Positions 38,529 to 46,912 of a DNA stretch of 64,000 nucleotides are shown here, in pieces; position 1 is the stretch's first letter; every line of letters begins with the position of its first letter. The notes below the pieces were generated by a model, which did no database searches, was not told the origin of the DNA, and saw only the letters and a program-made list of their open reading frames with translations. The DNA is from BOG-908 sp964242595 (GTDB lineage Bacteria; Pseudomonadota; Alphaproteobacteria; Acetobacterales; Acetobacteraceae). Location: positions 3,695 through 67,694 of the forward strand of contig CAXTBC010000013.1 of NCBI GenBank assembly GCA_964242595.1, in the 5' to 3' direction. Position numbers and translations under genes: made by a program.

Positions 38529-39686
38529 ATGATCGGCCTCAGCTTCGACCTTGGCGAGAACGGCGACGCCCTGCGCGACACCGTCGCCCGCTTCGCCGCC
38601 GCCGAGATCGCGCCCCGCGCCGCCGAAATCGACCGCACCAACGACTTCCCCGCCGACCTCTGGCGGAAACTGGGCGACCTGGGCCTGCTGGGTATCACCG
38701 CGCAGGAGGAATACGGCGGGTCGGGCCTGGGCTACCTGGACCATGTGATCGCCATGGAGGAGATCAGCCGCGCCTCGGCCTCGGTGGGACTGTCCTACGG
38801 CGCGCATTCCAACCTCTGCGTCAACCAGCTCGCCCGCAACGGCAACGCCGCCCAGAAGCAGCGCTACCTGCCCCGCCTGATCAGCGGCGAGCACGTGGGC
38901 GCGCTAGCGATGAGCGAGCCCGGTGCAGGCTCGGATGTGGTGGGCATGAAGGGCCGCGCCGAGCAGCGCGGCGAGCGCTTCGTGCTGAACGGCAACAAGA
39001 TGTGGATCACCAACGGCCCGAACGCGGACGTGCTGGTGGTGTACATGAAGACCGACCCGCAGGCCGGCCCGCGCGGCATCACTGCCTTCATCATCGAGCG
39101 CGGCATGGCGGGTTTTTCCACCGCGCCGAAGCTGGACAAGCTGGGCATGCGCGGCAGCAACACCTGCGAGCTGGTGTTCGAGGATTGCGAGGTGCCGGCA
39201 GAGAACGTACTGGGCAGCGTGGGCCGCGGCGTGGGTGTGCTGATGAGCGGGCTGGATTACGAGCGCGCCGTGCTGGCCGCGGGTCCGCTGGGCATCCTGC
39301 AGGCCTGCCTGGACGTGGTGATGCCATACGTGCACGAACGCAAGCAGTTCGGCCAGCCGATCGGCGAGTTCCAGCTGATCCAGGGCAAGATCGCCGACAT
39401 GTACACCATGACGAACGCCGTGCGTGCCTACGTGTACGCCGTGGCCCGTGCCTGCGACCAGGGGCGCACGACACGCAAGGATGCCGCCGGCGCCATCCTG
39501 TTTGCCGCCGAACGCGCCACGCAGGCGGCGCTCGACGCGATCCAGATCCTGGGCGGCAACGGCTACATCAACGATTACCCGACCGGGCGTCTGCTGCGGG
39601 ACGCGAAGCTGTACGAAATCGGGGCAGGGACGAGCGAGATTCGACGGATGTTGATCGGGCGGGAGCTGTTCATGGAGACAGCGTAA
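38529..39686 (+). CDS. liuA: Isovaleryl-CoA dehydrogenase
   Basis: This 385-residue acyl-CoA dehydrogenase oxidises isovaleryl-CoA to 3-methylcrotonyl-CoA, feeding the adjacent MCC. The signatures are ALAMSEPGAGSDVVGMKG and QILGGNGYINDYPTGRLLRD. The catalytic Glu is in the GLDYERAVLAAGPLGI segment, the position that marks isovaleryl-CoA dehydrogenases rather than other family members. FAD, soluble. ATG 38529 begins MIGLSFDLGENGDALRDT. It is divergent from the liuB-liuD-mvaB set. The stop codon runs straight into repeat copy 5. Confidence 0.94.
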   Translation: MIGLSFDLGENGDALRDTVARFAAAEIAPRAAEIDRTNDFPADLWRKLGDLGLLGITAQEEYGGSGLGYLDHVIAMEEISRASASVGLSYGAHSNLCVNQLARNGNAAQKQRYLPRLISGEHVGALAMSEPGAGSDVVGMKGRAEQRGERFVLNGNKMWITNGPNADVLVVYMKTDPQAGPRGITAFIIERGMAGFSTAPKLDKLGMRGSNTCELVFEDCEVPAENVLGSVGRGVGVLMSGLDYERAVLAAGPLGILQACLDVVMPYVHERKQFGQPIGEFQLIQGKIADMYTMTNAVRAYVYAVARACDQGRTTRKDAAGAILFAAERATQAALDAIQILGGNGYINDYPTGRLLRDAKLYEIGAGTSEIRRMLIGRELFMETA

Positions 39687-39815
39687 GGAAGAGTTCTTTT
39701 TTTGAAAAAAAGAACCAAAAAACTTTTGCTCCCTGTCGGGTGGTTCAGGGTAGAGGCGCGACAGCGGAGTCAAAGTCTTTTGCCTCTTTTCTTCAGAAAA
39801 GAAGACTCTCCTTAA
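39684..39815. repeat. Type-1 palindromic intergenic element, copy 5
   Basis: It begins at the liuA stop codon. The left arm has GTTC...GAAC ends; the right arm has the palindrome CTTTTCTTCAGAAAAG. The spacer CTCCCTGTCGGGTGGTTCAGGG...CGCGACAGCGGAG is the inverse of the copy 2 spacer. Confidence 0.88.
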
Positions 39816-39871
39816 ACCAGCCCGCCCCGCACGGGTTGGAGGAAGCGTAACTCACCTCAGGTCTACCCGCG

Positions 39872-41062
39872 ATGACAGACACCAACCGCCGCGCCGTGCT
39901 CACCGCGGCTGCCGCCCTGGCGGCAATGGCCGCGGCGCCGGAACCCAAGCTGGGCAACAAGGGTGCCACCGACCCAGGCCCGCACGATGCCGCGCGTGAC
40001 GCCGAGGGCCCGGACTTGCTGGCCGCTCCCAGCACGGACCACGGCACCGTGCCCAACCTGCGCTTCTCCTTCTCGGACGCGCACAACCGGCTCGAACCGG
40101 GCGGCTGGTCGCGCGAGGTGACGGTGCGCGAACTGCCCGCCAGCAAGAGCATGGCCGGCGTGAACATGCGCCTGACCGCCGGCGGCATACGGGAAATGCA
40201 CTGGCACAAGCAGGCCGAGTGGGCCTACATGATCTACGGCAACGCCCGCATCACGCTGGTCGACCAGAACGGCCGCAACTTCGCCGACGACGTGACGAAG
40301 GGCGACCTGTGGTACTTCCCCGGCGGCCTGCCGCACTCCATCCAGGGCCTGGGGCCTGACGGCTGCGAGTTCCTGCTGGTGTTCCCCGATGGCGAGTTCA
40401 GCGAGAACAGCACGTTCCTGCTGACGGACTGGTTAAGCCATGTGCCGCGCGAGGTCCTGGCCAAGAACTTCGGTGTGCCGGCAACAGCCTTTGCCAAGCT
40501 GCCCGATAAGGAGCTGTACATCTTCCAGAGCGAGGTGCCGCCCGCCTTGGCGCAGGACCATGTGGCCGACCCTGCCGGCACAACGCCCGCCACGTTCAAG
40601 CACGCCATGCTGGCCCAGGTGCCGCAGCGCACGAAGTGGGGCACCGTGCGCATCACGGACACCACTAACTTCCCAATTTCAGATGAGGTAGCTGCGGCGC
40701 TGGTTGAGATCGAGCCTGGCGGGATGCGGGAATTGCACTGGCACCCCTTCGCCGACGAGTGGCAGTATTGGCTATCCGGCGAGGCGCGCATGGGCGTGTT
40801 CCTCTCGGGCGCCAAGGCCCGGACGTTCGACATGCGGGCCGGCGACGTGGGCTTCGTGCCCAAGAGCAGCGGCCACTGGATCGAGAACCGCGGCACCACC
40901 ACGGCCACCTACCTGGAGCTGTTCCCCTCGGACCGCTACACGGACGTGTCGGCGGACCAGTGGATGGCGCTGACGCCGCCGGAACTGGTTCAGGCGCATC
41001 TGCATCTGCCTGAGGATGCTTTGGCGGCGTTGCGGAAGGCTAAGCAGCCTGTGACGGGGTAG
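39872..41062 (+). CDS. oxdC: Oxalate decarboxylase (two-cupin OxdC family)
   Basis: This 396-residue bicupin converts oxalate to formate and CO2 with Mn. Cupin 1 has the metal ligands in GGIREMHWHKQAEWAYM with His in GLPHSIQG. The active-site lid SENST, which distinguishes decarboxylase from oxidase in Bacillus OxdC, is present in GEFSENSTFLL. Cupin 2 has GGMRELHWHPFADEWQY with His in SSGHWIENRG. The N-terminus (NRRAVLTAAAALAAMAAA) is a twin-arginine-type signal, so the enzyme is probably exported. It stands alone between two repeat copies. Confidence 0.93.
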   Translation: MTDTNRRAVLTAAAALAAMAAAPEPKLGNKGATDPGPHDAARDAEGPDLLAAPSTDHGTVPNLRFSFSDAHNRLEPGGWSREVTVRELPASKSMAGVNMRLTAGGIREMHWHKQAEWAYMIYGNARITLVDQNGRNFADDVTKGDLWYFPGGLPHSIQGLGPDGCEFLLVFPDGEFSENSTFLLTDWLSHVPREVLAKNFGVPATAFAKLPDKELYIFQSEVPPALAQDHVADPAGTTPATFKHAMLAQVPQRTKWGTVRITDTTNFPISDEVAAALVEIEPGGMRELHWHPFADEWQYWLSGEARMGVFLSGAKARTFDMRAGDVGFVPKSSGHWIENRGTTTATYLELFPSDRYTDVSADQWMALTPPELVQAHLHLPEDALAALRKAKQPVTG

Positions 41063-41200
41063 GGGAAGAAGGCCTTCTTTTTGAAGAAAAGAAGCAAAGA
41101 CTTTGACTCCGTTGTCGCGCTTTTGCCCTGAACCGTCCGACAGGGCGCAAATTTTTTTTGTTTCTCTTTTCAAAAAAGAAAGCGCTTGCTTTCTACCTCG
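41063..41200. repeat. Type-1 palindromic intergenic element, copy 6
   Basis: It starts directly after the oxdC stop codon and lies between convergent genes. The spacer CTCCGTTGTCGCGC...CCCTGAACCGTCCGACAGGG has the orientation of copy 2. The right arm encodes the last residues and stop of the HAD gene on the minus strand. Confidence 0.85.
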
Positions 41201-41895
41201 TCTGCCAACGCTCCAAGATCCGCCACGCTCAAATCCCAACTCCCTTTCTGCACCACCGGCGACGCAGAAGGTCCATGCTCCAGCGGTCGTTTCACGAAGC
41301 ACGTGCGCAGGCCACAGCCGCGCGCGGCCTCCAGGTCGCTCTCATGGGCGGCTACCATGCACAGCTCCTCCGGCCGCATCGCCAGCACCTCGGCCGTGCG
41401 CAAATAGGCTTCCGGCATCGGCTTGTAAGCCTGCACCACCTCGGCGCCCAGGATCGCGTCCCATGGCAGGCCGGCACGCTTGGCCATGTCCAGCATAAGC
41501 ACGATGTTGCCGTTGGACAGCGGCGCGATGATGGCGTGCTGCTTCAGGCGCGACAGGCCGGCAACCGAGTCCGGCCAGGGATCCAGGTGGTGCCAGGCGA
41601 GGTTCAGCACGTCCAGTTCGGCCGCTGGCACCTGGTCGGGGTCGATCCCGAATTCCTGCAAGGTGGCGCCCAGGTTTTCCCGGTGCAGCACGTCCAGCCG
41701 GGTGAACGGCCGGCGGCCGCTCCTCACCTCCTCCATCGAGGGCGCGTAGCGCCGCCGCCACGCATCGGCAAACGCACCGGCATCCGCGTCCGGGTGGCCG
41801 TGGCGCGCCAGGAACGGCCCTGCCTCGCGCGCGACGCCACTGCGCCAGTCCACGACTGTGCCGAACACGTCGAAGACGAAGGCGCGTAAGCGCAT
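41170..41895 (-). CDS. Haloacid dehalogenase type II (HAD superfamily)
   Basis: This 241-residue hydrolase has all the HAD motifs: nucleophile Asp in AFVFDVFGTVVDWR, motif II Ser in IAPLSNGN, motif III Lys in YKPMPEAYLRTAEVL and motif IV acid in AAHESDLEAARG. The WRSG and SNGN patterns match L-2-haloacid dehalogenases, but many such proteins act on other phosphorylated or halogenated acids. ATG 41895 shares a base with the stop of the upstream gene (TGATG). The C-terminal ESKRFLF and the stop lie in the repeat element, so the original end has probably been replaced. Confidence 0.85.
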   Translation of the reverse strand: MRLRAFVFDVFGTVVDWRSGVAREAGPFLARHGHPDADAGAFADAWRRRYAPSMEEVRSGRRPFTRLDVLHRENLGATLQEFGIDPDQVPAAELDVLNLAWHHLDPWPDSVAGLSRLKQHAIIAPLSNGNIVLMLDMAKRAGLPWDAILGAEVVQAYKPMPEAYLRTAEVLAMRPEELCMVAAHESDLEAARGCGLRTCFVKRPLEHGPSASPVVQKGSWDLSVADLGALADEVESKRFLF

Positions 41896-42359
41896 CAGGC
41901 CCCGACCCTGCTGGTGGGCTGGATGAGCGCCGCGTCCGAATCGGCCAGCCGCACCACGATGGAGGCAGGGTGCTCGCCGCTTTCGAGGATGACCGGGAAG
42001 TGGAAACCGCAATAGCCGTCGCCAAGGCCGGCCTCGGCCAGGTCGCCCCTGAAGATTTCCACGCGTCCGGAGCCCACGCAGCGCGGTCCGCAAAACGCCA
42101 GCACCAGGTGCTCGCGCACCTTGTAGGGGCCGGCGTAGATCCAGCCGGACACCAACTTGTCGTGCGCCACCTCGATCGCCCCGCGTATCACCTTGGCCTC
42201 TCCCGTCTCAACCTGGGCGTGAACATCGCCCTTGATGGCGGCCACTACCCGCTTTTTTGCCGGTTGTCGAAGCCTGCCGCGTCCCGTGAAGAAAAGCCTT
42301 TCGGAAGGACAAGCAAGATACCAAACGAAGAATACACGGTCGCAGCGCGTGAACGTCAC
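41895..42359 (-). CDS. Conserved module of unknown function, coupled to the HAD gene
   Basis: Up to 154 residues. The conserved-looking core is VSGWIYAGPYKVREHLVLAF, then GSGRVEIFRGDLAEAGLGDG and YCGFHFPVILESGEHP. I know this pattern (gain of a Trp-containing strand, then FRxDLxxAGxGDGxxGF) as a small module that in other proteobacteria occurs next to or within glycosyltransferases. The start is uncertain: ATG 42359 gives a poor N-terminus, and GTG 42245 gives 116 residues that begin at the core. The stop overlaps the HAD start. Function unknown. Confidence 0.6.
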   Translation of the reverse strand: MTFTRCDRVFFVWYLACPSERLFFTGRGRLRQPAKKRVVAAIKGDVHAQVETGEAKVIRGAIEVAHDKLVSGWIYAGPYKVREHLVLAFCGPRCVGSGRVEIFRGDLAEAGLGDGYCGFHFPVILESGEHPASIVVRLADSDAALIQPTSRVGA

Positions 42360-42541
42360 GGCGTAGCCTCACTATGGCGGCGGGATCTCCAGGTTCTGTC
42401 ACGCGCATGGGTGCTGCGCATAACGGTTTGAGGCAAAGCCTCAGGCTTCCTTCAAGAAACTCCGTTCAAGAGGTCCCGCACGCCTTGCAAACCACCCGAG
42501 GTATGGCCGAAACCCCGTCCTGCAAACAACGGAGACGCCCC

Positions 42542-43258
42542 ATGCAGGCAAAGACCCTCGGCTACCAGGCAGGCGGATTGAGCATGAAGGGCCACTTGTG
42601 CGTTCCTGACGAAGCCGGCGCCCGGCCCGGAGTGCTGGTGTTCCCCGAAGCCTTCGGCCTGGGCGCCAATGCAAAGGAACGCGCCGAGCGCCTGGCCGGG
42701 CTCGGCTACGTGGCCCTCGCGGCCGACCTGCACGGCGAGCAATACAACGCGGCCGGGCTGGAGGAGGCGCTGGGCCTGCTCGCACCGATGCGCGCCGACA
42801 CGTCCATCACCCGCGCCCGCGCCGGCGGTGCGCTGGAGGCGCTGCTGGCCCAGCCGGGCGTGGACCCGGGCCGTATCGCCGCCATCGGCTTCTGCTTCGG
42901 CGGCACCATGGCGCTGGAGCTGGCGCGTGGCGGCGCCGCCGTGCACGCCGTGGTGGGCTTCCACAGCGGCCTGGCCACGCCGGCGCCGCAGGATGCCAGG
43001 AACATTACCGGCCGCGTGCTGGTGTGCATCGGCGCGAACGACCCGAGCATCGACGGCGACCAGCGCGCGGCGTTCGAGCGCGAGATGCGCGATGGGCAGG
43101 TGAACTGGCAGATGAACGTGTACGGCAACACGGTGCACAGCTTCACCAACAAGGAGGCGGACAAGCTTGGACGCCCGGAGTTCGCTGCCTACAACAGGCA
43201 GACGGATGAGCAGTCCTGGGCCTCGATGATTTCGTTGTTTGACGAGGTTTTCAAGTAG
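42542..43258 (+). CDS. Dienelactone hydrolase family protein
   Basis: This 238-residue alpha/beta-hydrolase has the cysteine nucleophile in the elbow GFCFGG, the acid in CIGANDPSIDG and the His in TVHSFTNKEAD, the Cys-Asp-His triad of dienelactone hydrolases. VFPEAFGLGANAKERAERLA is the usual oxyanion region. These enzymes open 4-carboxymethylenebut-2-en-4-olide in chlorocatechol breakdown, but many chromosomal copies have other ester substrates. ATG 42542 follows a GGAG site. Confidence 0.9.
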   Translation: MQAKTLGYQAGGLSMKGHLCVPDEAGARPGVLVFPEAFGLGANAKERAERLAGLGYVALAADLHGEQYNAAGLEEALGLLAPMRADTSITRARAGGALEALLAQPGVDPGRIAAIGFCFGGTMALELARGGAAVHAVVGFHSGLATPAPQDARNITGRVLVCIGANDPSIDGDQRAAFEREMRDGQVNWQMNVYGNTVHSFTNKEADKLGRPEFAAYNRQTDEQSWASMISLFDEVFK

Positions 43259-43284
43259 ACAGCAGGGACTAAGATCCTGACGTC

Positions 43285-43450
43285 ATGAAGCCTGGGCTCT
43301 GCCCCAAACCCGTCGTGCGCAGCAAGCACTCGCATGACGGGCCTAGAGGCCTGAGGTCTTCATCTGTTTAGGACGCCTAACGAACAGGTTTTAAGGACTA
43401 GTCCTTAGCGGGGTCCAGGGGCAGAGCCCCTGGCCTTCCTAAAAAGTCAG
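43285..43450. repeat. Type-2 GC-rich hairpin element, copy A
   Basis: On the minus strand this reads CCAGGGGCTCTGCCCCTGG (a strong hairpin), CCCCGCTAAGGACTAGTCCTT, AAAACCTGTTCG, TCCTAAACAGAT, then a divergent middle and GGGTTTGGGGCAGAGCCC. The same succession occurs on the plus strand at 52870-53008. It lies between dienelactone hydrolase and peroxiredoxin, which converge, and could act as a two-way terminator. Confidence 0.85.
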
Positions 43451-43479
43451 CACCATCACAAGCCCCTGCCGCGTCTCCC

Positions 43480-44025
43480 TCAATTGCCGACGGGATGCGC
43501 CGCGTTCCAGGCCTGCACGGCCTTCATCGTGTTGCCAACGTGCGCGTCCGGATCCATCGCGTTGTAGGCGTAGATCACCTGGCCGGTCGGGGCGATCACG
43601 TAGCTGGTCCGGCTCGCATAGCCCAACGCCCCGATCAGCACCGCGTCATAGGACTTGCTGATGCTGCCCGATGCGTCGGACGCCACGGCGAACTTGCTCC
43701 TGCAGTCGCTGACGGAAAATTTGTCCAGCGTGCCAATCTTGTCCATCGACACGCCGATGACGGTCGCGTGCTGCTGGGCAAACCCGCTTGTGGCGTCAGC
43801 GAAGTCGTGCGCTTCGACGGTGCAGCCCTTGGTAAAGGCGGCCGGGTAGAAATACAGCACCACCGGCCCGTGCTTCAGCGCGTCGGCCAGGTGGAACGCG
43901 AACTCGTGGCCGCCCAGCGTGGCCGCCGTGGAGAAGTCCGGCGCCGGTGCACCCGGTTGCAGGGCGGCCATGGCGGGGCCGGTGGCGAGAAAGGCGGTGA
44001 CCAGGCCAGTGAGCAGGGTGCGCAT
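43480..44025 (-). CDS. Secreted peroxiredoxin (AhpC/TSA, BCP-like)
   Basis: This 181-residue thiol peroxidase has a signal peptide (LLTGLVTAFLATGPAMA). The peroxidatic Cys is in FYPAAFTKGCTVEAHDF, and a second Cys at SDCRSKF could resolve it. Predicted to reduce peroxides in the periplasm. The conserved Pro/Thr before the active Cys are present in slightly varied form (TKGC in place of TPVC), as in BCP-type proteins. Start ATG 44025 gives a normal signal peptide. Confidence 0.9.
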   Translation of the reverse strand: MRTLLTGLVTAFLATGPAMAALQPGAPAPDFSTAATLGGHEFAFHLADALKHGPVVLYFYPAAFTKGCTVEAHDFADATSGFAQQHATVIGVSMDKIGTLDKFSVSDCRSKFAVASDASGSISKSYDAVLIGALGYASRTSYVIAPTGQVIYAYNAMDPDAHVGNTMKAVQAWNAAHPVGN

Positions 44026-44085
44026 CGGGGTTTCTCCGGAGCGTTCGGGGCAGGCCTGTATCTGGGCCTGTTTCGTCCGCTTTGA

Positions 44086-44430
44086 CTAGGGCTGGGTCCG
44101 CGGCCGAGCCCTGTGGCGCGCCTCGGGCCAGCCCAGCATCGCCGTCCTGGCCACGCGGAGCAGCTTCTCGCGCGCCGCGCCGTCGCGGGCCAGCGTGGCT
44201 AGGCCCTGGATCACCGCCATCACGTGCCCGGCCAGCGCGTCGGCATCCGCGTCCGCCGGCAGCTCGCCGGCGGCCATCCCGGTCGCGATCCGTTCCCTCA
44301 GCTGCGCCTCGGTCCGCCGCCTGATGCCGGCCAGTTCGGCGCGAATGTCGGCTACCGCGTCCGAGCAGCTGGTGGCCGCACTGGCCAGCAGGCAGCCGGG
44401 CGGCGTGGCAGCAGGTGGTGTTCGGCGGGG
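44086..44430 (-). pseudogene. TetR-family regulator, C-terminal domain only
   Basis: The minus strand reads GCLLASAATSCSDAVADIRA, GIRRRTEAQLRERIATGMAA, then ADALAGHVMAVIQGLATLAR and DGAAREKLLRVARTAMLGWP. This is the ligand-binding half of TetR_C-type repressors. No helix-turn-helix precedes it, and the open frame upstream is low-complexity Pro/Arg sequence. It is therefore a 5'-truncated remnant just upstream of the peroxiredoxin gene. Confidence 0.75.
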
Positions 44431-44539
44431 CGGCCGTGCGGGGCTGGGGGGAGTCTTGAGCCGCACCGGGAGCAGGGAAGCGCGGTAGATCGGTCAGGCT
44501 GTTCCTAGCAGGCGGTCCGCTCCCACGATTGCAAAGGTC

Positions 44540-45013
44540 TCACGGGCAGTGACCGTCCTGCAAAATCCATCGCATCGGTGGATGCCGCTCGTGCAGTGGT
44601 GGAGGACAAGTCATGTAATGCCGGTTCGCCAAGATAGCCGAGGCCGCTACTTCCATGACTGGCACCGTAACTACTGCCAACAACACGCCGGCAACCGCTA
44701 CACCGAGGCATACCGTCAACCCATCCACCCTCCGCCCCTTTGGTTTGCGCCGACTGTCGCGAACCGGTGCAGGTGCAGGCCCTGGAAGCAGCGTCATGGC
44801 GGCCAAAGCAAAACACAAAAGCGCAAGCGGCAGCCCGATCGCGTCGCGCGGCGACAACGCGACCACGGGTGAATGGCGCAGGATCGCACGTGCCGATGGC
44901 AGCAATGAGGACAGAGCGAGCCAGAGTGCAAAGACGCCAAGCAGGGCAAGGCCCGAGAACGCCGGCAGCACTGTCAGGCGATCACGCGACGACGGCGGCC
45001 GCGTGCCGCTCAC
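44540..45013 (-). CDS. Membrane protein of unknown function with three helices, coupled to the gene upstream
   Basis: About 157 residues with three hydrophobic helices (GLALLGVFALWLALSSLLPS, AIGLPLALLCFALAAMTLLP, LTVCLGVAVAGVLLAVVTVP) and a Cys-containing soluble tail ending MRWILQDGHCP. GTG 45013 overlaps the TGA of the upstream gene by 4 bases (GTGA), so the two are co-translated. Small multi-helix proteins coupled behind a gene with a hydrophobic hairpin are typical of immunity proteins for pore-forming toxins. That reading is inference from architecture only. Confidence 0.55.
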   Translation of the reverse strand: MSGTRPPSSRDRLTVLPAFSGLALLGVFALWLALSSLLPSARAILRHSPVVALSPRDAIGLPLALLCFALAAMTLLPGPAPAPVRDSRRKPKGRRVDGLTVCLGVAVAGVLLAVVTVPVMEVAASAILANRHYMTCPPPLHERHPPMRWILQDGHCP

Positions 45014-45414
45014 CAAAGCCAAGCCAAATCCCCTCGAACCCAGCCGGCTTGCCGCGCGAGTTTCGCGGCAACAACGCTAGTCTCCTCCTGTAGGTCGTGG
45101 ACCATCTGGCTATGCGCGAGCTGATCGAACCGCGCTCTGGCTGTCGTGCCCAGCCCATTCCAGACCTGGGCAAGTTTCGCTAGCCCCTTGTCATAGAGCT
45201 TGCTGAGTTTGTCGGTAATCCCGAACTCCTCATTCAGGCAATACAACGCACATCCGGCAATCACTCCGACGGCGAACGCCATTAGGAACGGACCGCAAGC
45301 CAGACTGCCTATAGTGGCAAGGTCCGCGACGGTTGTGCCGGAAATCAGCAATCCGGCACTGTCCGTGAAGGGGCCGGTCCAAAGCTTGCTTTGAGTCTCC
45401 TGGTCGCTGAGCAT
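45010..45414 (-). CDS. Small protein with one hydrophobic hairpin region; possible toxin-domain remnant
   Basis: 134 residues. A hydrophobic stretch (IGSLACGPFLMAFAVGVIAG, followed by CALYCLNEEFGITDKLSKLY) is flanked by amphipathic, helix-prone sequence (DKGLAKLAQVWNGLG). The arrangement (hydrophobic helix pair, then GITDKL and a helical tail) resembles C-terminal ends of secreted colicin- or effector-like proteins, but I cannot name a family. The start has no good ribosome site, and the end of another open frame lies only 4 bases upstream. It may be the detached 3' end of a larger gene. Confidence 0.45.
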   Translation of the reverse strand: MLSDQETQSKLWTGPFTDSAGLLISGTTVADLATIGSLACGPFLMAFAVGVIAGCALYCLNEEFGITDKLSKLYDKGLAKLAQVWNGLGTTARARFDQLAHSQMVHDLQEETSVVAAKLARQAGWVRGDLAWLW

Positions 45415-45418
45415 CTTG

Positions 45419-45605
45419 TCAGCCGATGGAAGTCAGCTCGTCACGAGTAACTTTCTCCTCCAACCATATGCGGAACAGGTTCTTCTCGTCCACGATCAAC
45501 ACGCGCCTGACCGGTTTGCGTCGGCCATGGTCAAACTCCCCCCAAGAGCGTTGCGCATACGGAAGAAGGCAATGCGGTCCTAATCTGACTCGTCTTAGCA
45601 GAATG
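45419..45605 (-). other. Open frame without a start codon, directly upstream of the putative toxin remnant
   Basis: About 60 codons without stop, including SWGEFDHGRRKPVRRVLIVD and LFRIWLEEKVTRDELTSIG, ending 4 bases before the ATG at 45414. No in-frame ATG exists. It reads like a genuine protein C-terminus, so it is probably the remnant of a larger gene cut off on the mrp side. Confidence 0.35.
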
Positions 45606-45674
45606 CGCTACTCCAGACCGTGTGCCCGGCTGACCAAACTGGCTAAGTCGACAACGCCACGCGTCGCGTTGTCG

Positions 45675-46808
45675 TCAGCCCTCAGCCGCCTGCCAAACCC
45701 CCCGCGCGACCGCCGAAAACGCCCGCCCGCCCGCGCTCTCCGGCGCCCCCAGCACGATCGGCAGCCCGGCGTCGCCGGCCTGGCGCACGTCCAACAAGAG
45801 CGGCACCTCGCCCAGGAACGGCACGCCCAGACGCCGGGCCTCCGTTCGCGCGCCGCCGTGGCCGAACACGTGCGCGTCGTGGCCGCAGTTCGGGCAGTGG
45901 AAGTAGCTCATGTTCTCCACCAGCCCCAGCACGCGCACGCCGGTCTTCCCGAACATCGCCACACCGCGCCGCGCGTCGATTAACGCGATGTCCTGCGGCG
46001 TGGAGACGATCACCGCGCCGGCCAGGTTCACGCGTTGCGCTAGCGTCAGCTGGGCGTCTCCGGTGCCGGGCGGCGTGTCGATCACCATCACGTCCAGCTC
46101 GCCCCATGCCGTCTGGCCCATGATCTGCTGCAGCGCGCCCATCACCATCGGCCCGCGCCAGATCATCGCCTGGTCCTCCGGCACCAGGAAGGCCATGGAC
46201 ATCGCCTTGATGCCGAACGCGGTCACCGGCTGGAAGGTCTGGCCGTCCATGTCCGGCTTGCGGTTCACGCCCAGCATGCGGGCCAGGCTGGGGCCGTGGA
46301 TGTCGGCGTCGATCAGCCCGGTGCGCAGGCCCATGCCGGCGAACGCAGCCGCCAGGTTCACCGCCACCGTGCTCTTGCCCACGCCGCCCTTGCCGGAGGC
46401 GACCGCGATCACCCTGCGGACCGAGGTCAGGAACTTGGCACCGTTCGGGTCCTCGCCGTGGCCGCGCATCACCCCGCGCGGCGGCGCGGTCATCGTCGGC
46501 TCGGCGCCGCCAGGCGCGCTCAGGGGCGCGCGGTGCGCGGTCAGCACCACGGAAGCGTTGAGCACGCCGGGTTGGCGGCGCAGCACGGCGGTCGCCTCGG
46601 CGGCCACGCGCTCCATCCGGCCCACCTGCGCGCGTTCGGCGCGCAACGCCAGCTGCACCAGCCCGTCCTTGCTCTGGATGCCGTCCACCAGGCCGGCCGT
46701 CACGATGTCCGTCCCGTCCGGGCCGGCCACGCTGCGCAGCACCCGCATCAGAGTCTCATCCTGGACCGGTGCCAAGCCGGGAGCGGGGCCGTCGGCGGGA
46801 TCGGGCAT
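45675..46808 (-). CDS. mrp: Mrp/ApbC-type iron-sulfur cluster carrier ATPase
   Basis: This 377-residue protein has an N-terminal MIP18-like (DUF59) domain (about residues 15-95) and a P-loop ATPase domain. The deviant Walker A is VASGKGGVGKSTVAVNLA, followed by LIDADIHGPSL and VIDTPPGTGD. The Cys pair FHCPNCGHDAHVFG near the C-terminus binds the bridging Fe-S cluster in the dimer. It loads and transfers Fe-S clusters to apo-proteins. The gene is divergent from hflK. ATG 46808 gives the standard N-terminus. Confidence 0.95.
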   Translation of the reverse strand: MPDPADGPAPGLAPVQDETLMRVLRSVAGPDGTDIVTAGLVDGIQSKDGLVQLALRAERAQVGRMERVAAEATAVLRRQPGVLNASVVLTAHRAPLSAPGGAEPTMTAPPRGVMRGHGEDPNGAKFLTSVRRVIAVASGKGGVGKSTVAVNLAAAFAGMGLRTGLIDADIHGPSLARMLGVNRKPDMDGQTFQPVTAFGIKAMSMAFLVPEDQAMIWRGPMVMGALQQIMGQTAWGELDVMVIDTPPGTGDAQLTLAQRVNLAGAVIVSTPQDIALIDARRGVAMFGKTGVRVLGLVENMSYFHCPNCGHDAHVFGHGGARTEARRLGVPFLGEVPLLLDVRQAGDAGLPIVLGAPESAGGRAFSAVARGVWQAAEG

Positions 46809-46912
46809 AGGTTTGCAAACTCCTGGGCGGGGTCCATATCCACGCCTCCGCCGGGATATGGCGCAGCTTCACGTCCGCGCAAACGCGCGCCTCCCAGGAG
46901 CATCTTTCTTCC

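Noticed and set aside
38273..39850. Long frame across the N gap with an FFFSKKK leader
   Set aside because: It reads through unknown bases and a repeat, and lies out of frame with the isovaleryl-CoA dehydrogenase gene, which is the real gene here.
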